Shown here: one piece after another, positions 50,403 to 60,635 of the stretch
How the letters are laid out: every line of letters begins with the position of its first letter
How positions within the stretch are numbered: the first letter of the stretch is position 1
Assembly (NCBI RefSeq): GCF_002224645.1
Contig: NZ_CP022121.1
Coordinates: 1,054,001 to 1,118,000 of the forward strand
Direction: 5' to 3'
Source: Dehalobacterium formicoaceticum
GTDB taxonomy: Bacteria; Bacillota; Dehalobacteriia; Dehalobacteriales; Dehalobacteriaceae
DNA: 64,000 bases
Program-made: the position numbers and the translations under genes
Notes under the pieces: generated by a model
What the model was told of the DNA's origin: nothing
Database searches by the model: none
The model's input: only the letters and a program-made list of their open reading frames with translations

Positions 50403-50710
50403 TCCTTATTCTGGCATTAGGGGGCACAAATTTTTTAATCCGTTTTTTGCCGGCCGCTTTTCTCAATAAGATTACGCTGCCTAAGGTAGTGGAGGAATGG
50501 CTTTCTTATGTGCCTGTGGCTACCATGGCAGCTCTGGTTGTACCGGAGATCTTCCATGGGAATGGTCAGGTGATTTATTTTTCACTCCAAAATTTTAATC
50601 TTCTGAGCGCGCTGCCGACGATTTTTGTAGCGGCAAAAACGAAAAATTTGGGATATACTTTAGGTGTGGGGATTGGCACCATGGCCCTTTTGAATATGTT
50701 TGCCCGCTAA
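50384..50710 (+). CDS. azlD: Branched-chain amino acid exporter small subunit AzlD
   Basis: A 108-residue protein with three to four membrane helices; family parts ALGGTNFLIRFLPAAFLNKI and VEEWLSYVPVATMAALVVPE. Overlaps the end of azlC, so translation is coupled. Partner of AzlC. Confidence 0.93.
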   Translation: MDSGVIILILALGGTNFLIRFLPAAFLNKITLPKVVEEWLSYVPVATMAALVVPEIFHGNGQVIYFSLQNFNLLSALPTIFVAAKTKNLGYTLGVGIGTMALLNMFAR

Positions 50711-50774
50711 CGAACTGCCGCTGATACTCCGCCTTTAAACGATTGAGATTTTGTATGAAAGAGGGTACGTAAGA

Positions 50775-51551
50775 ATGCTTTTAGCGATTGATGCAGGGAA
50801 TACCAACATTGTCATCGGAATCTATCAGGAGCATACGCTGATTTCTCATTGGCGTGTTTCTACCGACCGGTTGAGAACGGCTGATGAATATGGGATTATG
50901 CTGCGCAACCTTTTTGACTGTCATGGACATACTTTTTCAGATATTACTGCCGTGGCCATATCTTCTGTGGTACCTCCTCTGATGGCCGCTTTGGAAGATA
51001 TGTCCCAAGACTATTTTCAAATCACGCCGCTGGTGATTGGGCCCGGGGTGCGGACGGGGATGCCCATCAAGTTTGATAATCCCAAGGAAATTGGGGCAGA
51101 CCGCATTGTTAATGCCGTGGCCGCATATGAAAAATACGGCGGTCCTTTGGTCATTGTGGATTTTGGCACGGCGACCACTTTTGATGTCGTCACGAAGCAG
51201 GGAGTCTATATTGGCGGGGCCATTGCTCCCGGGATTGGAATTTCTACCGAAGCCTTATTTATGCGGGCAGCAAAGCTGCCCCGGGTGGAATTGATTAAGC
51301 CAAACAATGTAATCACCAAAAATACCGTCAATGGGATTCAGGCAGGGATCATTTTTGGCTTTGCCGGGCAGGTGGATGGGATTGTGAACCGGATGAAAAA
51401 AGAACTGGGCGAGGATGCTTTTGTGGTGGCAACAGGGGGCTTGGCGGAATTGATCCAATCGGAATCGGAAACGATTCAGAAGGTAGATCCCTGGCTGACC
51501 CTGGAAGGATTGCGCCTCATTTACTTAAGAAATCTCTCCCCCGGAAAGTAA
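50775..51551 (+). CDS. coaX: Type III pantothenate kinase
   Basis: First step of coenzyme A synthesis, phosphorylating pantothenate. 258 residues of ASKHA fold: phosphate loop [46 protein letters not shown] and [18 protein letters not shown] 50775 is chosen over the upstream in-frame start at 50751 because the family begins M-L-L-A-I-D. In Bacillus coaX is just after ftsH; here it is with dusB. Confidence 0.96.
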   Translation: MLLAIDAGNTNIVIGIYQEHTLISHWRVSTDRLRTADEYGIMLRNLFDCHGHTFSDITAVAISSVVPPLMAALEDMSQDYFQITPLVIGPGVRTGMPIKFDNPKEIGADRIVNAVAAYEKYGGPLVIVDFGTATTFDVVTKQGVYIGGAIAPGIGISTEALFMRAAKLPRVELIKPNNVITKNTVNGIQAGIIFGFAGQVDGIVNRMKKELGEDAFVVATGGLAELIQSESETIQKVDPWLTLEGLRLIYLRNLSPGK

Positions 51552-51576
51552 GATCGGGAATGTGGTGATCAAATAG

Positions 51577-52530
51577 ATGAAAATTGGCAGTCTGGTCCTG
51601 GCAAATCCCGTCATCTCTGCACCCATGGCGGGGATTACGGACAAAGCTTTCAGAGAAATATTAAAATCCATGGGTGCAGGCATGGTTTCTGCCGAGATGG
51701 TCAGTGATAAAGCCTTGACTTATGGCAACAGAAACACGCTGGAGCTGCTGGATATTCAGGGAGAAGCATCTCCTTTGTGCGTGCAAATCTTCGGGTCAGA
51801 ACCTGATGTGATGGCTGAAGCAGCCGTCATCGTGGCGGAAATGGGAGCCCATGTGATTGATATCAATATGGGCTGCCCGGCACCGAAGATTGTGCGTAAT
51901 GGGGAAGGCAGTGCTTTAATGCGTCATCCCATTTTAGCAGGGGAAATCATTCAAGCTGTGGTCCAGGCGGTACAGGTGCCGGTAACTGTAAAAATGCGCA
52001 AAGGATGGGATGAAAGTTCCGTCAATGCGCTGGAAATAGCTCAAATCGCAGAAAAGATGGGTGCCGCTGCGATCACTGTTCATGGCCGTACTCGGGATCA
52101 ATTCTATTCCGGTCAGGCTGATTGGTCCATTATTCGCAGGGTGAAGCAGGCCGTGGCCATTCCTGTGCTTGGCAACGGTGACATTTGGTCGGCAGAAGAC
52201 GGGCTGCGTATGATGGAAGCTACCGGTTGTGACGGCGTTATGATTGCTCGGGGCATGCTGGGCAATCCCTGGCTGGTTCAAAACACAGTTGCCATGCTCA
52301 AAGACGGTGGTGAAACTGCCGCCCCTGATCTTGAAGTGCGCATGGCTTTGGCCAGGGCACATTTAGCCAGGGTGGTGGAATTAAAAGGAGAGGTTCAGGG
52401 CATCAAACAAATGAGAAAGCACTTGGCGTGGTACATTCGGGGTATTCGGGATGCCTCCCGGATTCGGACAGAGATTAACCGGATTACGAGACAGGCAGAT
52501 TTGGATCGATTATTGCTTTCTCTTGTGTAA
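51577..52530 (+). CDS. dusB: tRNA-dihydrouridine synthase
   Basis: A 317-residue FMN-dependent TIM-barrel enzyme reducing uridines in the tRNA D-loop. Motifs: SAPMAGITDKAFREI, INMGCPAPKIVRNGEGSALM (catalytic Cys), VTVKMRKGWDE, ITVHGRTRDQFYSG, VLGNGDIWS and GVMIARGMLGNPWL. It lies 25 bases after coaX, probably the same operon; terminator at 52562. Confidence 0.95.
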   Translation: MKIGSLVLANPVISAPMAGITDKAFREILKSMGAGMVSAEMVSDKALTYGNRNTLELLDIQGEASPLCVQIFGSEPDVMAEAAVIVAEMGAHVIDINMGCPAPKIVRNGEGSALMRHPILAGEIIQAVVQAVQVPVTVKMRKGWDESSVNALEIAQIAEKMGAAAITVHGRTRDQFYSGQADWSIIRRVKQAVAIPVLGNGDIWSAEDGLRMMEATGCDGVMIARGMLGNPWLVQNTVAMLKDGGETAAPDLEVRMALARAHLARVVELKGEVQGIKQMRKHLAWYIRGIRDASRIRTEINRITRQADLDRLLLSLV

Positions 52531-52561
52531 TAAAAACTTAAAACCTAGTATCTTGTTAAAG

Positions 52562-52583
52562 AAGTCCCGCGAGGACTTTTTTT
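52562..52583 (+). terminator. Terminator after dusB
   Basis: AAGTCC pairs with GGACTT, loop CGCGA, followed by seven T. Confidence 0.85.
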
Positions 52584-52601
52584 CTATATCCGTCGATTGT
52601 C

Positions 52602-52661
52602 TTGAATAATTAAGAAGAATTTGGTAATATTATTTTATTGTTAGTGCACAGAACTGTGCAC
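52602..52661 (+). promoter_or_regulatory. Promoter with palindromic operator before HTH gene
   Basis: TTGAAT (52602) - 17 bases - TAATAT (52625) is a good sigma-A promoter. At 52644-52661, just after the expected start point, GTGCACAG-AA-CTGTGCAC is a perfect 8-bp inverted repeat. Likely an operator of the following regulator. Confidence 0.75.
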
Positions 52662-52703
52662 ATAAATTCCAATTTCATTTCGTATTATATAAGGGTGAAG
52701 AAT

Positions 52704-53252
52704 ATGGATTTTATCCGCATTGGTGAGAAAGTCATCAGCAAAAATAAATTATGGTCCCAAATTGAAAAGATCCTGGAGTATAGAGTTAAAGGACTTTCCC
52801 AGCAGGAGGCTGCGCGCCGCATGTCCTTAGATCGGGCCTTCATTTCCCACTTGGAGAGACTGGGAGAAGTGCACAAGGGTCATCGCATCGCTGTCATTGG
52901 TTTTCCGGTCAAGAATAAAGCAGAGCTGCTGCAGATGTTGGAGCAGGAAGGTGTGGAATTTACTTTGATTCTTTCGGAAGAGGAGCGATGGGCCTATGTG
53001 GGGGAGGGGAAAGGCGTTGATTTATTCAATAAGGTTATGGATGTTATCACCCAGCTGCAGGGCTTTGATTACTTGATTGTACTCGCTTCCAATAAAAGAA
53101 TAAAGCTGTTTCAGGGCATTTTTAATCTAGAGGTTGTTGGCATTGAAATTGGCCGCTCTCCCATTGAAGAAGATCGCATGGTAGATATTGAGCAGGTTAA
53201 AAAAGTCATTCAAACTCTGAAAAAGTCAGGTAAGCAGGAGGCAAAAGCATGA
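52704..53252 (+). CDS. HTH transcriptional regulator of the dehydrogenase-like pair
   Basis: About 182 residues from ATG 52704 (frame open from 52638, where the palindrome lies). Residues ~13-52 are an HTH (IEKILEYRVKGLSQQEAARR, SLDRAFISHLERLG). The rest is an alpha/beta ligand-like domain (HRIAVIGFPVKNKAELLQML, FDYLIVLASNKRIKLFQGIF). I do not recognise a named family. It overlaps the next gene by four bases (ATGA), so the three genes form an operon, probably autoregulated through the palindrome. Confidence 0.8.
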   Translation: MDFIRIGEKVISKNKLWSQIEKILEYRVKGLSQQEAARRMSLDRAFISHLERLGEVHKGHRIAVIGFPVKNKAELLQMLEQEGVEFTLILSEEERWAYVGEGKGVDLFNKVMDVITQLQGFDYLIVLASNKRIKLFQGIFNLEVVGIEIGRSPIEEDRMVDIEQVKKVIQTLKKSGKQEAKA

Positions 53253-54172
53253 AACGAGTTGTCAGCGTATCCTTAGGATCATCAAAGCGTAATCATACTG
53301 TTCAGATAGAAATCTTAGGTCAAATGTTTTCCATTGAACGGGTGGGCACTGACGGAGACGTAAAAAAAGCCATGGAGATAATTGCTTCCCTAGATGGTAA
53401 GGTAAATGCTATTGGGTTAGGTGGGACAGACCTTTACATATATGCCGGCGGTAAAAGATACACCTTTCGCGAATCCTTGAAACTAAAAAACTGTGCCCCC
53501 CATACACCGGTGGTGGATGGGAGCAGTTTAAAGAACACCTTGGAACGAAGAGTGATTGAGTATTTAGCCCGGGGAAAAGGCTGGGATTTTACGGGGAAAA
53601 AAGTGCTTTTAGTCTCGGGAGCGGATCGTTTTGGCATGGCGGAAGCTTTACAGGAGGCTGGGGCGGAATTGATTTTAGGAGATTTGATTTTTGGGCTGGG
53701 CATTCCTGTCCCCTTACATTCCTTGACCTCTCTTAGCAAGGCGGCTCGGCTCCTTGCCCCTGTGATTGTTCAATTACCCATCCGCTTTATCTATCCGACA
53801 GGTGCTAAACAAGAGGTTTCATTATCTAAGTTTGAGAAGTTTTATCAGGAGGCGGATATTATTGCCGGAGACTATCATTTTATCAAAAGATATATGCCCC
53901 AAAGTTTGACGGGAAAGATGATTATCACCAATACGGTGACCATGGATGATGTGGCGGAAATGCGTCGCAGGAATGCGAACTTACTGGTAACCACTACCCC
54001 TGAATTTGGAGGGCGTTCCTTCGGAACTAATGTGATGGAAGGAATTTTAGTCTCTCTTGCTCCTGAAAAAGGAGGAGAATTGACCCGGGAGGATTTTGAA
54101 GATTTACTGGACCGGATTCATTTTGAACCACGCATCATTGATCTGCAAGAAGAAAGCAGGTTAAGCAGTTGA
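53249..54172 (+). CDS. Conserved protein, quinate-dehydrogenase-like label, function unknown
   Basis: A 307-residue protein. Residues ~1-95 form a first domain (VVSVSLGSSKRNHTVQIEIL, GLGGTDLYIYAGGKRYTFRE). Residues ~120-210 suggest a Rossmann-like fold (GKKVLLVSGADRFGMAEALQ). The end has a striking conserved-looking part, IITNTVTMDDVAEMRRRNAN followed by TTPEFGGRSFGTNVMEG. From memory such proteins are often labelled quinate 5-dehydrogenase, but no catalytic Lys-Asp pair of that family is evident, so the label is doubtful. Translationally coupled to the HTH gene and followed at 26 bases by an acyl-ACP-reductase-like gene. Confidence 0.7.
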   Translation: MKRVVSVSLGSSKRNHTVQIEILGQMFSIERVGTDGDVKKAMEIIASLDGKVNAIGLGGTDLYIYAGGKRYTFRESLKLKNCAPHTPVVDGSSLKNTLERRVIEYLARGKGWDFTGKKVLLVSGADRFGMAEALQEAGAELILGDLIFGLGIPVPLHSLTSLSKAARLLAPVIVQLPIRFIYPTGAKQEVSLSKFEKFYQEADIIAGDYHFIKRYMPQSLTGKMIITNTVTMDDVAEMRRRNANLLVTTTPEFGGRSFGTNVMEGILVSLAPEKGGELTREDFEDLLDRIHFEPRIIDLQEESRLSS

Positions 54173-54198
54173 AAGATTCGTGAAAGGAGCGGAGCACT

Positions 54199-55284
54199 TT
54201 GCATGATTTTGCTTTTATGATCCATCCTTTGGATGTTAATGATATCTACCGAAAATTTCCTAAGGCCAGGATCATGCCGGATAAACTAATAGAAAAAGCC
54301 ATGTCCCTTTGTCCCCCGTTTTTTGTTTCTGATATTACAGGTATTAAGTCCCAATATAACGAAACGGGAGGTATGTTCGTCGCTTGTCCTCTAACTGCCC
54401 GGCAAATGGTGGAAATGCCGGAACAGACAGTGCTGAATAAAATAATTCAGACGGGAAAATATGCAGAAAAAATGGGCGCTAAGGTATTAGGCTTGGGGGC
54501 GATGACCTCGGTGGTAGGCGATGCCGGTATCACCGTTGCCAAAAATCTCAATATCCCTGTGACCACAGGCAATAGCTATACGGTTTATACTGCCTTGGAA
54601 GGGATGAAAAGGGCGGCGGAACTGGTTGGTATCAAGTGGCAGCAGGCAGAGATCGTCGTGATCGGAGCCACGGGATCCATCGGCAGTGTGTGCACACGCA
54701 TCCTTTCCAAGGAATGTAAATACCTTACCTTGGTGGCCAGAGATGAGGCAAAATTAGAAAAGCTGGCCGGTAAAATCTATTATGAAGACGGACTGGCTGT
54801 CCGTACGTCCACCCAAATAGATCAGGTCTTGAGTCAGGCAGATCTTGTTTTAGCGGTATCTTCTGCTGTGACGGAAATCATTGACCCTCAAAAACTTAAA
54901 ACCGGTGCCGTCGTCTGCGATGTAGCCCGCCCCAGAAGTATTTCTAAAACCGTTGCCCGGGAAAGGGAGGATGTACTGGTTATTGAAGGGGGACTGATTG
55001 AGCTTCCCGGGGATGTGGATTTTCATTTTAACTTTGGTTATCCCCCTAAGCTCGCCTTAGCCTGTATGGCGGAAACGATTCTGTTAGCCATGGAAAACCT
55101 GTTTGAATCATATACTCTGGGTCGGGAATTGACGATTGGCCAGGTAAACAGGATCGGAGAGCTGGCCCAAAAGCATGGTTTTAAGCTGGCCGGCTTGCGC
55201 AGTTTTGAACGACCGGTGGAAGAGGGGAAAATAGCTCGCGTGCGGGCTTGCCGCATGAATGATCTCAATGCTCGAGCTATTTAG
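54199..55284 (+). CDS. Acyl-ACP-reductase-like / predicted dehydrogenase (COG5322 type)
   Basis: A 361-residue NAD(P)-dependent enzyme. The layout follows cyanobacterial long-chain acyl-ACP reductase: N-terminal alpha/beta part (FMIHPLDVNDIYRKFPKARI), a stretch GAKVLGLGAMTSVVGDAG and VTTGNSYTVYTALEGMKRAA that matches the region preceding the cofactor fold, then the Rossmann motif IVVIGATGSIGSVCTRILS and LVARDEAKLEKL. It may reduce an acyl thioester to aldehyde, or be a shikimate-dehydrogenase relative; substrate is unknown. The reactive Cys of AAR is not certain by eye. TTG start at 54199 with AAGGAG upstream. Third gene of the HTH operon. Confidence 0.75.
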   Translation: MHDFAFMIHPLDVNDIYRKFPKARIMPDKLIEKAMSLCPPFFVSDITGIKSQYNETGGMFVACPLTARQMVEMPEQTVLNKIIQTGKYAEKMGAKVLGLGAMTSVVGDAGITVAKNLNIPVTTGNSYTVYTALEGMKRAAELVGIKWQQAEIVVIGATGSIGSVCTRILSKECKYLTLVARDEAKLEKLAGKIYYEDGLAVRTSTQIDQVLSQADLVLAVSSAVTEIIDPQKLKTGAVVCDVARPRSISKTVAREREDVLVIEGGLIELPGDVDFHFNFGYPPKLALACMAETILLAMENLFESYTLGRELTIGQVNRIGELAQKHGFKLAGLRSFERPVEEGKIARVRACRMNDLNARAI

Positions 55285-55384
55285 CAAAAAGAACCAAGGA
55301 ATGACGGACACCTTTCCCTTGACATTTTTTAGCACCAGGAATATAATATCCCTTAATGATAAATGCCTTTAAATTGATTACCTC

Positions 55385-55418
55385 CAAGCACTGCCATATT
55401 TTTAATTGGTAGTGCTTG
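55385..55418 (+). terminator. Hairpin downstream of the dehydrogenase-like operon
   Basis: CAAGCACTGCCA (55385-55396) pairs with TGGTAGTGCTTG (55407-55418), 12 bp with one G-U. T tract is poor (TTGTAG), so a terminator is probable but not certain. Confidence 0.6.
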
Positions 55419-55522
55419 TTGTAGTAGTTATGGACATTATTTAGTTTCTGCGCATAAATAATGGCTGTCTTTCATAATGATAATAAAACTAAAACGTAAC
55501 CTTACATAAGAGGAGAGAAATT

Positions 55523-55999
55523 ATGCCTAATAAAGAAGTCATTTTAACCGTTGAGGGCTTGAAGAAATTAGAAGATGAACTGGAGCAATTAAAATCTGTG
55601 CGCCGCAGAGAAGTGGCCCTTCGTATTAAGCAGGCGATTGAGTTTGGCGATATCAGCGAGAATTCGGAGTATGAGGATGCCAAAAACGAGCAAGCCTTTA
55701 TTGAAGGCACGATTATGAACCTGGAAAAGAAATTGCGCAATGCCCGGGTGATTGATGCCAATGATGTGGATGTGGCTACTGTATCTGTAGGCGCAACCGT
55801 GCAGATTGAAGAGGTGGATTCCGGAGATAAACTGGAATATTCCATTGTGGGCTCAGTGGAAGCTGATCCTGTAAAAAACAAGATTTCTAATGAATCTCCG
55901 GTAGGAAAGGCCTTGCTGGGCCATAGTGTCGGCGACATTGTTGCTATTGATGTTCCCATTGGGGTGATTAAATATCGGGTTTTGAATATCAGCAAGTGA
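55523..55999 (+). CDS. greA: Transcription elongation factor GreA
   Basis: A 158-residue protein. The N-terminal coiled coil ([20 protein letters not shown]) has the acidic tip [15 protein letters not shown] that reaches into RNA polymerase to stimulate cleavage of backtracked RNA; the C-terminal domain carries [13 protein letters not shown] and [23 protein letters not shown] precedes the ATG. Its stop codon TGA is shared with the first bases of repeat copy B. Confidence 0.97.
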   Translation: MPNKEVILTVEGLKKLEDELEQLKSVRRREVALRIKQAIEFGDISENSEYEDAKNEQAFIEGTIMNLEKKLRNARVIDANDVDVATVSVGATVQIEEVDSGDKLEYSIVGSVEADPVKNKISNESPVGKALLGHSVGDIVAIDVPIGVIKYRVLNISK

Positions 56000-56109
56000 A
56001 CTCGTTCAGCTAAAGCTGAACATCGGGGCTTCAGATAGGGAATCTACCCCACCTGAAGTGAAAATAGGAGCTCCCACTTATAGAAGTGTGAGTCTTGGAA
56101 TTTGATAAA
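55996..56109 (+). repeat. Three-hairpin repeat element, copy B
   Basis: Reverse complement of 21180-21293 with only a few differences. Order from the greA stop codon: GTTCAGCTAAAGCTGAAC hairpin, CTTCAG...CTGAAG hairpin, CTCCCACTTATAGAAGTGTG hairpin. No coding capacity. It lies between greA and lysS. Confidence 0.8.
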
Positions 56110-56149
56110 AAACAGCTTAATTTGTCTGCTTGTTACGGGGAGTGAATGA

Positions 56150-57616
<1,467 letters not shown>

Positions 57617-57650
57617 TTCGTTGAATAATCAATAGACTTTTTTATGAGAT

Positions 57651-57687
57651 AAGGGACACCCTGAAGAGGGTTGTCTCTTGTTTTTTA
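57651..57687 (+). terminator. Terminator after lysS
   Basis: AAGGGACACCCT pairs with AGGGTTGTCTCTT (G-U pairs, one bulge), loop GAAG, then TTGTTTTTT. Confidence 0.8.
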
Positions 57688-57716
57688 GGAGTGGCAAATA
57701 AAATTTTTATTGACCG

Positions 57717-57999
57717 TTGACAATAAGGAGGTTTTATTATATATTTATTTTGTTGTTGAACAAAGGTGTTCATCAGATGATGCATAGGTTAGTTGTCGAC
57801 GGTTTATAAATCGGTGGATGGCTACCCTCTAAAGGCGTCATGTGATGAGCACCTTTTTCAATTTCGGCTGACTGCTTGGCAGCATGAACCTCATTCGATT
57901 GAAATCATGAAAGGAAAACAGCTCATGCCCAGGGTCGTGGGCTTAAATGAAAAAGAGCTTGAAACTTTGGACATATTAAGTATGCGGGGGAATAAAATT
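57717..57999 (+). promoter_or_regulatory. Promoter and long leader of the pur/gln operon
   Basis: TTGACA (57717) - 17 bases - TATATT (57740) is a near-consensus promoter, giving a ~250-base leader before purC. Near its 5' end TGAAC-AAAGGT-GTTCA (57757-57772) is a hairpin with a six-base loop having A at 1 and G at 4, as in ANTAR targets. At ~57831-57862 AAAGG...TCAT-GTG-ATGA...CCTTTTT could be an attenuating terminator. A reading frame in phase with purC is open from 57793 but has no known similarity. Confidence 0.55.
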
Positions 58000-58704
58000 A
58001 TGAGTGATATCTTGTATGAGGGTAAATCAAAAATTATCTACCGCGGGCCGAATAACGAAAGCCTGATCATCCGTTATAAGGACACCGCCACTGCTTTTAA
58101 TGGTGAAAAAAAGGCGGAGCTTTCGGGCAAGGGTAAGCTGAACGCCGCAATCTCAAGCTTGATTTACGGCTATCTTGCGGAACATGGCGTCGAAACGCAT
58201 TTGATTGAAGTTATTGACGATGCTACCGCACTCGTGAAAAAAGCGGAGATCGTTATGATTGAGGTTATTGTCAGAAACGTCGCGGCCGGAAGCTTCTCCA
58301 AAAAGTACGGTGTCCCGGAGGGAACAGCTCTTAAAAACACAGTGATCGAGTTCAGTTTAAAGAGTGATGAACTTGGTGACCCCATGATAAACGAAAGCCA
58401 GATTACCGCTATCGGGCTCGCGACCGAGGAGGAACTCAAGGAAATGACCCGGCAGGCCTTTCGGATTAATGAACTATTGTGCGCATTATTTGCGAAAACC
58501 GGTATCAGGCTGATAGATTTCAAACTGGAATTTGGCAGGTATGACGGGAAGCTCATTCTCTGCGACGAGATATCACCCGACTCCTGTCGGCTCTGGGATA
58601 TTGATACGGATAAAAAACTCGACAAAGACCGCTTTCGGCGGGACTTGGGAGATGTGCTTGACAGTTATCAAGATGTACTCAGGAGGCTTCAAAATGTCCG
58701 ATAA
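58000..58704 (+). CDS. purC: SAICAR synthetase
   Basis: Purine synthesis: joins CAIR with aspartate using ATP. 234 residues, normal length, with YEGKSKIIYR at the N-terminus, IEVIVRNVAAGSFSKKYG and IDFKLEFGRYDGKLILCDEI, then SPDSCRLWD. The open frame extends 69 codons upstream, but ATG 58000 gives the standard N-terminus MSDILYEGK. Codon choice in this gene and those that follow appears more GC-rich in third positions than the preceding genes. Confidence 0.95.
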   Translation: MSDILYEGKSKIIYRGPNNESLIIRYKDTATAFNGEKKAELSGKGKLNAAISSLIYGYLAEHGVETHLIEVIDDATALVKKAEIVMIEVIVRNVAAGSFSKKYGVPEGTALKNTVIEFSLKSDELGDPMINESQITAIGLATEEELKEMTRQAFRINELLCALFAKTGIRLIDFKLEFGRYDGKLILCDEISPDSCRLWDIDTDKKLDKDRFRRDLGDVLDSYQDVLRRLQNVR

Positions 58705-58811
58705 ATATAAAACCTGGAGTTTGCCGGGTATTTCGGCATAGATGTGGAGTCACTCACGGAAGATAGGTTTTATTTAAACGGTTATATACCGTAAATTGAA
58801 GGAGTGATACC

Positions 58812-60623
58812 ATGTGCGGTATTATCGGTTATGTAGGTAGTGAGAACGCTGTTCCCATTATTGTCGAGGGACTGAAGAAGCTGGAATATCGGGGATATGA
58901 TTCGGCAGGTATCGCGATTTATGGTACAGACGGTTTTAATGTGGTAAAGCAAAAGGGGCGTCTTGCAGCGCTGGAGTCACGCCTTGATGGCTGCCCGATT
59001 GCCGGAACCATGGGCATCGGACATACCCGGTGGGCTACCCATGGAGAGCCGTCGGACATAAACTCTCATCCTCATGTGGGAAGCCAGAGTAAAATCGCCG
59101 TCGTTCATAACGGTATCATAGAAAATTATAAGCAGTTAAAGCTGCGCTTGGAGCGAAAAGGCATACCCTTTGCTTCGCAAACCGACAGCGAGGTCATCGC
59201 ACAGCTTGCCGAGTATTACTATAACGGCGATTTGCTGGATACGGTCATCCGGGTTTCCGGTGCGTTGGAAGGTTCTTACGCCCTAGGTATCATGTGCCTT
59301 GATGAACCTGATACGCTCATTGCGGTCAAAAAAGACAATCCTCTGATTATCGGCGTATCCGATCACGGGCATTTCATTGCCTCTGATGTGCCCGCTGTAT
59401 TGAAGCATACCAACAAGGTCTATTATCTTAACGATAAAGAAATAGCCGTGCTGCAAAAGGGATGTGTACAGTTTTTCAATCTTGACAAAGAGCCCCTCCA
59501 AAAACAGCTGGAAACCATAACATGGAGCTTTGACAGTGCGGAAAAAGGCGGATATCCCCATTTTATGCTGAAAGAAATCATGGAACAGCCCAAGGTTTTA
59601 AAAGACACCATCCAATCGGCCATAAATAACGGTGATAATAAAAAGGTAATTGACAATCTTGATATTACACGTTTTAACAAGATCGTGATCACGGCCTGCG
59701 GATCGGCATATAATGCCGGCGTGGTGGCGAAATATGTGTTTGAGCGGCTGTGCAGGATCTTGGTTGAGGTTGAGCTTGCCAGTGAGTTCCGGTATAAGGA
59801 CGCTATTATAGATGAAAAAACACTTGTCATTTTAATCAGTCAGTCGGGTGAGACTGCTGATACCATCGCGGCGATGCGTGAGGCGAAAGTCAAAGGCGCG
59901 GTCACTTTATCGATTGTCAACGTTGTCGGCAGTACCATCGCCAAGGAGGCGGACTTTTGTATCTACACAGCCGCCGGACCCGAGATTGCTGTGGCGACGA
60001 CTAAGGCTTTTTCCGCGCAGCTTGTGTTATTGTATATTTTGGCTGTGGGGTTTGCCGTTAAATTGGGAAAAATATCGGGAGAACAGGAACAGGAGTTGCT
60101 GTCGCAAATCGCTGCACTGCCGGCAAAGTTGTCGGCGTTGCTCACGCAGGTCGACATGATCCAAAAATACGCTTCCACATGCGTCGGATACAAAAGCATT
60201 TTCTTCATCGGCAGGAATATCGATTACGCCATCGCCTTAGAGGGTTCACTCAAGCTTAAGGAGATATCCTATATTCACTCCGAAGCATATGCGGGGGGTG
60301 AATTGAAGCACGGTACCATCTCTCTTATCGAGGAGAATACACTGGTGGTTGCAATTTCAAACTGCAAGCAGTTATTCGGCAAGATTATGAGCAATGTGGA
60401 ACAAGTGATCAGCCGGGGTGCCAAGGTGCTGCTGATCGGTAACTGCTTAGACGTGGAACAAAACGACAAATTGTCGTCGATCAGTTTACCTGAAAGCAAC
60501 GAATTGTTCTCGCCGTCCTTGTCCGTTATTGTTTTACAACTATTCAGTTACTATGTAGCTGCAAATAAGGGCCTTGACATCGATAAACCCCGCAATTTAG
60601 CCAAAAGTGTCACAGTAGAATAG
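58812..60623 (+). CDS. glmS: Glucosamine-6-phosphate synthase (isomerizing)
   Basis: A 603-residue enzyme making glucosamine-6-phosphate from fructose-6-phosphate and glutamine. N-terminal Ntn amidotransferase with catalytic Cys2 (MCGIIGYVGSENAVPIIVEG), GHTRWATHGEPSDINSHPH; then two SIS sugar-isomerase domains (TACGSAYNAGVVAKY, LISQSGETADTIAAM) and the C-terminal DKPRNLAKSVTVE. GAAGGAGTG precedes ATG. No glmS ribozyme seen in the short upstream gap. In this context it may be a second copy serving nitrogen metabolism. Confidence 0.96.
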   Translation: MCGIIGYVGSENAVPIIVEGLKKLEYRGYDSAGIAIYGTDGFNVVKQKGRLAALESRLDGCPIAGTMGIGHTRWATHGEPSDINSHPHVGSQSKIAVVHNGIIENYKQLKLRLERKGIPFASQTDSEVIAQLAEYYYNGDLLDTVIRVSGALEGSYALGIMCLDEPDTLIAVKKDNPLIIGVSDHGHFIASDVPAVLKHTNKVYYLNDKEIAVLQKGCVQFFNLDKEPLQKQLETITWSFDSAEKGGYPHFMLKEIMEQPKVLKDTIQSAINNGDNKKVIDNLDITRFNKIVITACGSAYNAGVVAKYVFERLCRILVEVELASEFRYKDAIIDEKTLVILISQSGETADTIAAMREAKVKGAVTLSIVNVVGSTIAKEADFCIYTAAGPEIAVATTKAFSAQLVLLYILAVGFAVKLGKISGEQEQELLSQIAALPAKLSALLTQVDMIQKYASTCVGYKSIFFIGRNIDYAIALEGSLKLKEISYIHSEAYAGGELKHGTISLIEENTLVVAISNCKQLFGKIMSNVEQVISRGAKVLLIGNCLDVEQNDKLSSISLPESNELFSPSLSVIVLQLFSYYVAANKGLDIDKPRNLAKSVTVE

Positions 60624-60635
60624 GAGGCATGACCT

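Noticed and set aside
58742-58811. glmS ribozyme upstream of glmS
   Set aside because: Only ~70 bases are available and no ribozyme core or characteristic cleavage context is visible.
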